Under the pieces are notes generated by a model. That model was not told where the DNA came from. It did not search any database and saw only the letters and a program-made list of their open reading frames with translations. From NCBI GenBank assembly GCA_029261035.1, contig JAJDCD010000008.1, positions 428,480-465,966 of the forward strand: a stretch of DNA of 37,487 bases, given 5' to 3'. This DNA comes from Candidatus Omnitrophota bacterium. GTDB taxonomy: Bacteria > Omnitrophota > Omnitrophia > Omnitrophales > JACROU01. Below are positions 33,801 to 37,487 of the stretch, one piece after another. The translations under genes were made by a program, and so were the position numbers. Numbering within the stretch: position 1 is the stretch's first letter; each line of letters begins with the position of its first letter.

Positions 33801-36800
33801 AAACGTTCCTCCATTTTGAATGTAAGATGCTGTAGTTAGCGTATTTGCTGATGATGTTGCAACACCTGCTGCTATAGTTAGTGTTCCAGCTATGGTATGT
33901 TGATCAAAATCAAATTGGTCATTGCTGTCAGTTGGATTAATAGTGATATTAAAGTAATCCGTAGCTCCGATTTCATGTATTGAATACGTATCAGCTAAAG
34001 AATCTCCATCTCCAACATACTCCCATATACCAGAGTTAACATCATTTCCATTAGGTAACGCAATTGTTGTTTCAGACCCAATAAGTCTTAGTGTTCCACT
34101 ATTAGAGAAATCTCCAGCACCGGATAAAATTAGATTTTGGCCATTAAGAGCTAAGACTCCCAAAGTTATTGTTAAATCTCTTCCGCTTGCTAATGAAATA
34201 GCTCCCGTGGGTGTCAGTTGATTTCCTGATTTGTCTACTTCTAAGTTCGCTGAAAAAGTTCCAGAAGTAATTGTATAGGTTTGAGCTGCTGCACCAGAAA
34301 ACTCAAGTGTCAAATTAGCACTTCCTAAGGTGATAGCACCCGAACCTGTAGGTCCTAATTCAAAATCGCCATCCACTGTTATTTTTCTTGCAGATGCATC
34401 TGCGACAACAGAACCTGTAATAGCTCCACTAGCTGTTCTTACAATTAAGTTTCCAGCTACCGTCATATCACCTGTTAAAGTATGCGTTCCATTAGAACTG
34501 ATATTAAAGGTGACATCATTGAATGTTGCTCCATCAGCATCAATTGAATGAGTACCTCCGTTAAAGACCATTGTTCCACCATTATGATTAAACGTAGCGC
34601 CTGCTCCTATATTTGAGAACTGAACCAGCCCTGAAACAGTCGTTGTTCCAGTTGAAGCATTAAACACTCCCCCTGAGAATGCGAAAGTAGATGCTCCGAT
34701 ATTCATCGCACCACTTCCCCCATTAAAGGTTCCTCCGCTTTGGTTATAAAGCACGGGTGAAAAATCAAAGCCGTTCAAATTGAAAATTCCATTGGAAACA
34801 GCAAAAGTAAAACTAGTCGTTATAAAGTTCGATGCTAAATCAACCGTCTCGTTTGCATCATTTAAGCTCATTCGTGCTGCAAAAGTTCCACTGCCTTGCG
34901 TAATTGTATGCGTTGTGTCTCCAGTAAATTTAAGGTTAAAATTGGTACCACTTAAAGTAATCGCACCTGAACCTGCAGGTCCCATTTCAAAATTTCCTTG
35001 AATGCTGACTATACGAGTTGTTCCATCGGCAGTCACTGTTCCATTGACACCACCAGCAGATGTTCTAAAAAGTATATTCCCTCCAACCGTCATACTTCCT
35101 GCCAGTGTAATAACATGGCCGTTAACACTACCATTAAAGGTGACATCATTAAAGGTAGCGCCCCCTGGATTAACCGTACTTGTTCCTCCCGTAAATACAA
35201 AGGTTCCTCCATTATGATTAAACGTGGCTCCTGCTCCGATGTTAGAGAATGTAGTTGCTCCTACAACGCTGGTTGTTCCTGATGGGGCAGTAAACGTTCC
35301 TCCAGAAAGGGTCCATGATCCTGGAACTGTCATATTTCCACTACCCCCATTAAACACACCACCCGTTTGATTGTAAATTGCAGGATTAAAATCAAAACCA
35401 TTGGCATTAAAGGTTCCATTAGAAATCGTGACTGTAAAACTATTGGTGGTAAAATTAGTAGCAAGATTAATGACTTCGTTGGCATTATTAATACTTAATC
35501 GACCTAAGAAGGTTCCACTGGTTTGCGTGATGGTGTGAGTCGTATCTCCTTCAAAGTTCATTTGAAGGTTATTGTCTCCAATGGTGATTGGTCCTGAACC
35601 CACAGGTCCTAATTCAAAGTTTCCTTCCATTCTAAGGAAACGGTTCGTGCTATCCGCATTAACCGTTCCTGTAATTCCACCACTAGCGGTTCTAACAATT
35701 AAGTTACCACCAACTCTCATATCTCCTGTCAGTGTATGAACAGCACCGTTAGTCGTAATATTAAACGTTACATCATTAAACGTAGCTCCTCCTGGATTAA
35801 TGTTATGCGTCGTTCCATCAAAAATAAAGGTTCCTCCATTGGCATCAAATGTGGCACCCGCACCGATGTTGGACATGGCTACGGTGGAAGCAACATTTGT
35901 TGTTCCGCTTGTAGCCGTATAATCTCCTCCTGATAGAGTAAAGCTAAAATTAAAATCATGCGTTCCACTACCACCATTAAATGTTCCATTACTAAGAGTA
36001 ACAGCTCCTCCAACAGTCATGTTTGAAGCTCCAGCATTCAATGTTCCACCACTTTGATTGTAAATGGCTGGATTAAAATCGAAACCATTGGTATTTAAAA
36101 TTCCGTTTGAAACACTAAAGGTGAAGCTGATGCCTGTAAAGTTAGAAGCAAGATTAACGGTTTCGTTAGCATCATTAATGTTCATGCGGCCGCTAAATGT
36201 GCCGCTAGTTTGTGTGATCGTGTGGGTGGTATCTCCAATAAATTTAAAGTTTAAGTTGGTGTTACCAACGGTGATTGCTCCGCTTCCAACAGGACCCATC
36301 TCAAAATTTCCTTCAATAGAAATAATACGACTGGAACCATCGGCAATAACAGATCCGTTGACTCCACCTGAGGATGTTCTGAAGAGCAAATCACCTTCAA
36401 CCGTCATACTTCCAGCTACAGTAATGACATGACCATTAACACTACCATTAAAGGTTACATCATCAAACGTCGCTCCACCTGGATTAACTGTATGTGTTCC
36501 ACCATCGAAAACTACGGTTCCACTATTATGTGTAAAGGTAGCACTTCCACCAATATTTGAGAAAGTGGTTGTTCCGGCGATGCTCGTAGTACCGCTGGTT
36601 GCCGTATAGTTTCCTCCGGAGAATGTGAAGCTGTTATTGTAATCATGGGTACCACTTCCGCCGTTAAAGGTTCCACTAGCCTGACTGTAAACGCCATCTA
36701 AAATCAAATTATGGGTGCTCATATTTACGGTACCTCTAACATCTAAGTTGCCTCCAGTCACATTTCCACCCGGCGTAAAAATGTGACTGGTAGGAACCAA

Positions 36801-37487
36801 GAGTGTTTTACCACTCACAACTGTTAAATTAGTTGTCGTTGCTATAGCTGTTGAATAAATTGCTGCAATATCAGAATCTCCATTATTATCTGCTGTATCC
36901 AAATTAACATTGGTTATAGCAGCCCCCGCTTCTTCACGAATAGTTAAATGATTTTGGAATAAACTAATATCAGACAAAGCTCCCGAAGTAGAATCAATAT
37001 CTGCAATGGTAATAGTTACTGCTTTTTGTGTTTCTCCATCAATATAAAGGGAAATTACATCTCCACTTGAGAAAGTAGCTCCTGTAATGGTAAAAGCACC
37101 CGAAGCACTCGTTTCAGCTGTACCTGAAGCTGCTGCACCCTCTACAGATAAGGATACGGTCATGACATCAATTCCATTTAAAGCATCTGGATCATCATAG
37201 ACAAAACCTGAAATATCTCCTGAAAATATCCAATTCGTGTTATTCCCCCCAGTGACACTTCCAGTTCCAACAGCATTTATAGCTGTCGCATTCACATTAT
37301 TACTATCCGTTACATTCAAGTTAGAGATTGTTCTTGTTCCTTGTGGGTCAATTTCCCATTGGGTGGCTGGTGAGCTACTAACAAGAGACAATCGATCTCC
37401 TGTTCCAAATCCTTGTGCTGTCCATGTTCCGGCTACAATCACTCTTCTTCCAGCCGTAAACGTTAAGGTGTCTGTAGCAGATAATTC
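24822..37487 (-). CDS. Giant beta-strand repeat (adhesin-like) surface protein, partial
   Basis: The minus strand is open without interruption from the right edge to a TAA at 24822: at least 4,221 residues, with the start outside the window. The protein is rich in Thr, Gly, Asn, Ser and Asp, poor in Lys, and I saw no Cys. It is built of short beta-strand repeats of the kind G-T-F-N-G-G-S-G-T and SGGTFTAPSGTLNVAG, typical of beta-helix/haemagglutinin-like proteins. Four DPQGTRTIS-type modules (near 37340, 33390, 28175 and, degenerate, 24945) end in GNNxxWxF; the first three are followed by an Ig/carboxypeptidase-regulatory-like fold (SGIAYSDAGVTPLTSATITF) and a TFTPGG segment. Between them lie arrays: four ~630-684 bp units (about 36670-34080), a duplicated ~600 bp block (near 32000-32600 and 28660-29270), and three LNAANVTL units (26900-25200). 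No C-terminal barrel, LPXTG or PEP-CTERM signal is seen; it ends GGNAGWTFE. Secretion and adhesion or surface-layer roles are inferred. Confidence 0.85.
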   Translation of the reverse strand, partial: ELSATDTLTFTAGRRVIVAGTWTAQGFGTGDRLSLVSSSPATQWEIDPQGTRTISNLNVTDSNNVNATAINAVGTGSVTGGNNTNWIFSGDISGFVYDDPDALNGIDVMTVSLSVEGAAASGTAETSASGAFTITGATFSSGDVISLYIDGETQKAVTITIADIDSTSGALSDISLFQNHLTIREEAGAAITNVNLDTADNNGDSDIAAIYSTAIATTTNLTVVSGKTLLVPTSHIFTPGGNVTGGNLDVRGTVNMSTHNLILDGVYSQASGTFNGGSGTHDYNNSFTFSGGNYTATSGTTSIAGTTTFSNIGGSATFTHNSGTVVFDGGTHTVNPGGATFDDVTFNGSVNGHVITVAGSMTVEGDLLFRTSSGGVNGSVIADGSSRIISIEGNFEMGPVGSGAITVGNTNLNFKFIGDTTHTITQTSGTFSGRMNINDANETVNLASNFTGISFTFSVSNGILNTNGFDFNPAIYNQSGGTLNAGASNMTVGGAVTLSNGTFNGGSGTHDFNFSFTLSGGDYTATSGTTNVASTVAMSNIGAGATFDANGGTFIFDGTTHNINPGGATFNDVTFNITTNGAVHTLTGDMRVGGNLIVRTASGGITGTVNADSTNRFLRMEGNFELGPVGSGPITIGDNNLQMNFEGDTTHTITQTSGTFLGRLSINNANEVINLATNFTTNSFTVTISNGTFNANGFDFNPAIYNQTGGVFNGGSGNMTVPGSWTLSGGTFTAPSGTTSVVGATTFSNIGAGATFNHNGGTFVFTGGTSTVNPGGATFNDVTFNGSVNGHVITLAGSMTVGGNILFRTSAGGVNGTVTADGTTRIVSIQGNFEMGPAGSGAITLSGTNFNLKFTGDTTHTITQGSGTFAARMSLNDANETVDLASNFITTSFTFAVSNGIFNLNGFDFSPVLYNQSGGTFNGGSGAMNIGASTFAFSGGVFNASTGTTTVSGLVQFSNIGAGATFNHNGGTMVFNGGTHSIDADGATFNDVTFNISSNGTHTLTGDMTVAGNLIVRTASGAITGSVVADASARKITVDGDFELGPTGSGAITLGSANLTLEFSGAAAQTYTITSGTFSANLEVDKSGNQLTPTGAISLASGRDLTITLGVLALNGQNLILSGAGDFSNSGTLRLIGSETTIALPNGNDVNSGIWEYVGDGDSLADTYSIHEIGATDYFNITINPTDSNDQFDFDQHTIAGTLTIAAGVATSSANTLTTASYIQNGGTFTAGGDLAMTANTTTFTSGTFNAGSGTITEAGDWDIQGGVVNMDSSTLNLSGDFLHSGGTFNAGTGIVNLVGTSQTISVAVAGTTFNDLSKTVATADTLTFTVGRTVTVTGTLTFQGASGQLLSLRSSSDGNQWSIDPQGTRAVSFVDVKDSVNLSSPSISPANSTDSGNNVLWFGADISGVATGVVDGTTLVLIIDGSNEGTTTTAGGSGAFTFAGVSISNGNNILIYIDDNGTTLGNVLTIASGATSITGLSITANSLTLTHENAGPVTNVLLNTAKGAQVDTDIIYSVSGGDLSLNSGINLIISSGKTFTPGGTVSTEDLDINGTLNMAANQLTVAGDIFDATGGAFSSSGTFVFSDADPINITVNSSNFNNVNFTGVASSITFNDNVQFDGTVTNSNPTAFNAGTNSLTFADNLTLGSNALTITANGIDFTGGAGTVSGTGTLLLQPAASGTSIGIAGAAGTLALSTVDVAALANGFSGITMGRSDGTGAITVNAVTFNDPVTIQSPQSGGSIVVNGQITGADNASITLDGPGATTTLNADVVTVGNIITFSDAVVLGADVLLDTTNGGASASGANIIFEGTIDGTTAYTEDLSLRAGTSGNINLSGNVGATTPLDQLNLISGTLNPGANNIELQVYNQTGGTYSGGGGLLDAQNAPGTDISVEISGGIFNLNGGDLTTTEDILISGGTFNTGTNATVTVGDDFDSTSGNINGGTGTVINVDDEMRLDGGTWDLAGTTLDSDWFIQVDGATFNVNGGTVTVTGGDEDFIIDSGTVTVGVGGSITTDDDYISNGGITNLNGGTIDVKDDFKLFGGTFNADGTLIARYHFRKNSTATFNALTGLVNFFPSSASSPDIFFNDENSSIVVTQDFNDVTLNPVDDDELTSIELNNTMRVNGTLNLDDGGFDGPGGLTVTGDLSVSDSYDGGNALVTISGASVHTFTVSNSRAISNDFIVDIGAGTLNMVGTGADLGFDFSGDFTLDSGTVFFQTGPSGDNFDIAGTWTINGGTFDVNGGDIIHTGAAVITGGTLDVNGGEVNTSLGLTMSGGVIDVNAGFYLNFGLVTLNNGQIDLGGGAGEFESDDLTINNGTFNSDGTQTLIIDTFSMTGGTYNGFSSNLEVRGPFSQTGGTLNAGTNEIFIEGNSFTIGPLATFNPDTSNVDIGGASNLAIDVATTETFYNLELDANDGFTITISAGDTLISANLLELGSGAVDGPGAMEAQGDVLVTSGFDGGSADLTVTGATTHSFTFDEGESFDGDLVINVGAGTVNAITTGASQYFNLNGALTLTSGTFFFQSAATATRIEINNNYTQNGGSFDSNGGWVLFQSDLIMNDGTLDANGSLLEVLDDFNLNGGSFDLNGGELQLNGDFIMTAGTFLANLGQVDFDDFIGGDSIFDVPGTLTLYDLEFDKGAGDMIDISVGDNIIVTNELLLNTGIANGPGTIEAQGTMIVGAAYEGGTASITVTGSSTHNITDNTVALGLTNPVILNIGPSGTLNALTKFLFAGGVTLNSDAIITSGVNAVTFSSTVAVGANGLTLTADGVDFTGGADSVSGTGTLVLQPSTAATTIGVAGGAGTLDVSVADIAAIADGFSSITIGRSDGTAAVTVNAVTFDDDVTIRSPAGAGSITVNGQITGNGSVTLDGPGATTTLNADIVTSGEDITISDSVVIGEGLSVTLNTGSGVAGNISISGIVNGTAGGVAETLTLISGTGTTTLSQIVGGVDPFNLTIGTGQYSPSNTITLNNYTLNSGAVVLNSSDTVIDVNGNFTINVGASFTAPATSSFTIAGDYSNSGTFTHNSGTVVLDGLGQQILGSSTFNNLTKTVTGVQAEGDRTLTIGVGTTQTIIGTTTLQGFDASNRLLLRSSSDGNQWNVDPQGTRTISLVDVKDGVNLTGPAILPANSVDSGNTILWFGVTISGIAYSDAGVTPLTSATITFVINGVVEGSTTTDGVTGAFSLATTATANDDVLVYINDNAVDGAFSTISLDADTDITGFSILGSTLTLHNASAGPITNASLNTAKGALSDTDIPYSVSGGDLTVNTGIQVIVSSGKTYAPGGDVTTQGSGGNLVIQSSAVFNAISNTLTVAGNFANSGTFNAGTSTLIFNQTTGTQTFNSGSSSFATITHSGAATLQLTSNTLTVTTAFNLNAGVLDLNGQDWTMTGATFSNDGTVRLVGDETITGLTQDRNSGTFLYVGDGDTLADNYTIHDFGTIDFKHLLISPIDALDTFNLDGKKNLLGTFDLTNGTFDANGNQFFVLLRSTLSGGNYLASTQLQTFNNGLTINGGTLTGQGGDVSTSFDILVSSGTLTAPTGNLYIGTNYTRTGGTFDPNGGTVVFRSPGNSTADVPTSETFNNLTIDKVDQKSFTVANGDTLNVNGTFVFSNGRITDSGGTINVTNGMTLNTGADGGSGLIEITGAATRTITLNGGGNLPHVVLNAANVTLATAGAGTVTFEEFFDLQAGEVDQGTVNLTFDDQGFVQSGGTFNGGSGALDVNSFFSLSGGTFTSTSSTLSVENGFTVSGGVFNHNSGTLAFDGENSTVDVQTLLTLNNLTLNKTDGKTLDISSGDTLQVDGTLTLTDGELGGDGIVDVKDTISLGTGFDGADSTNVGNITVTGTATRSIDLTTGGGKLPNITINAANVTVNGPTSGTTTVVGNFNLDDGLFVGGDGNLDVDGDMSLNSGTFTAPSGTLFLEGKLTFITGVVFDANNGTVNFDGAVASIVADNDITFNNLIIAQSVGINLGLSGSNKVIVLGNLSLLDGFVGRSVIELSGGLTHNSNFDGGSVTINIIGTGTRVINLASGGTLPKVVLNAANVTLVGPSSGTTTFSSDFELIAGVFSGAAGSLDIDGGFTQSGGTFTAPSGQLNVAGDFVRTGGTFTHNSGTVVLDGQGQKILGTTTFFNFTKTTITADTLRFGGGSRQTILGALTFQGGVGNTLSLISNFGGVAWELDVQGATTTSNLKVSESQNVGNAITAGSNVSNLGGNAGWTFE
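25200..26900 (-). repeat. Array of three LNAANVTL-type units near the C-terminus of the giant protein
   Basis: The landmark LPxxxxNAANVT(L/V) recurs near 26490, 25890 and 25380, each preceded by a GDTLxVDGT-like strand and a TxTRxIxLxxGG strand and followed by a SGTTTF strand. Unit length shrinks from about 600 to about 510 bp toward the C-terminus. Confidence 0.7.
34080..36670 (-). repeat. Tandem array of four ~210-228-residue units in the giant gene
   Basis: Each unit carries FSNIGAGATFNHNGGT (landmarks near 36551, 35867, 35238 and 34608), then a FNDVTFN strand, GDMTV-type, FEMGPVGSGAITL-type, GDTTHTITQTSGTF and NGFDFNPAIYNQSGG. Spacing of the landmark is 684, 629 and 630 bp. The units differ by scattered substitutions, so the array is old enough to have diverged. 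Confidence 0.8.

Noticed and set aside
25177-36432. Many plus-strand open frames (up to 223 codons, for example 28762-29433) within the giant gene
   Set aside because: They are antisense to the giant gene; they arise because its Thr/Gly/Asn codons give few stops on the complement. The sequences are Pro/Ser/Val-rich low complexity with no family features.
34080-36670. Regularly spaced repeats as a CRISPR array or minisatellite
   Set aside because: The period is ~630-684 bp, the repeats are coding and diverged, and no short identical repeat with unique spacers is present.

Overview
The window is AT-rich bacterial DNA (by eye roughly 35-40% G+C). Signal peptides, a predicted outer-membrane barrel, Lgt/LspA lipoprotein processing and a giant beta-strand repeat protein point to a diderm (Gram-negative-type) bacterium. 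Nothing here fixes the phylum. The mix of a very large adhesin-like ORF, secreted WD40 and TPR proteins and a fused ribBA gene would suit an uncultured lineage such as Omnitrophota or another PVC-related or deltaproteobacterium-like group, but that placement is a low-confidence inference. Nearly all genes lie on the minus strand. I saw no rRNA, tRNA, CRISPR array or transposase.

Layout, left to right. (1) 1-2368: a secreted WD40-repeat protein cut by the left edge. (2) 2627-4545: a two-gene operon of an SDR/DUF2867 protein and an endonuclease V-like pyrimidine-dimer glycosylase, bracketed by an imperfect ~40 bp direct repeat and gene-tail remnants. (3) 4817-5532: a divergent pair, a 36-residue Cys-rich peptide and a four-helix membrane protein, with overlapping -35 elements. 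(4) 5542-7467: a toxin-antitoxin island with one intact pair, one XRE gene with an in-frame stop and one frameshifted toxin beside an intact antitoxin, plus palindromic repeats and an operator-like palindrome. (5) 7537-10593: three envelope genes: a barrel, a small His/Cys-loop membrane protein and a secreted TPR protein. (6) 10663-13642: an isoaspartyl peptidase-type Ntn hydrolase, a P-loop (DUF1611-like) protein and an M29-like aminopeptidase. (7) 13666-14640: a decayed RhuM-Fic gene. (8) 14734-19595: the riboflavin cluster ribBA-ribH-nusB-ribD-ribE, followed by a secreted coiled-coil gene that overlaps ribE by 4 bp. (9) 19828-24527: rluD, lgt, lspA, a DksA/TraR-type gene and pgi. (10) 24822-37487: one open frame of at least 4,221 codons, still open at the right edge, encoding a Thr/Gly/Asn/Ser-rich beta-strand repeat protein and followed by a run of strong hairpins.

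How the genes fit together. ribBA, ribH, ribD and ribE cover most of riboflavin synthesis, but the GTP cyclohydrolase II half of RibBA lacks two of its three zinc cysteines and the C-terminal family motif, so the first step is probably done elsewhere. Lgt and LspA act in sequence on lipoproteins. Lesions are concentrated in the defence/addiction-type genes (XRE, RelE-like toxin, RhuM-Fic), while neighbouring housekeeping genes are intact, which argues for real decay over random sequencing error. Several intergenic palindrome families recur across the window, and one supplies the last codons of lgt. I did not find a clearly new multi-gene system. The strongest candidates for novelty are the giant repeat protein with its hairpin-rich 3' region and the Ntn-hydrolase/P-loop/M29 cluster.
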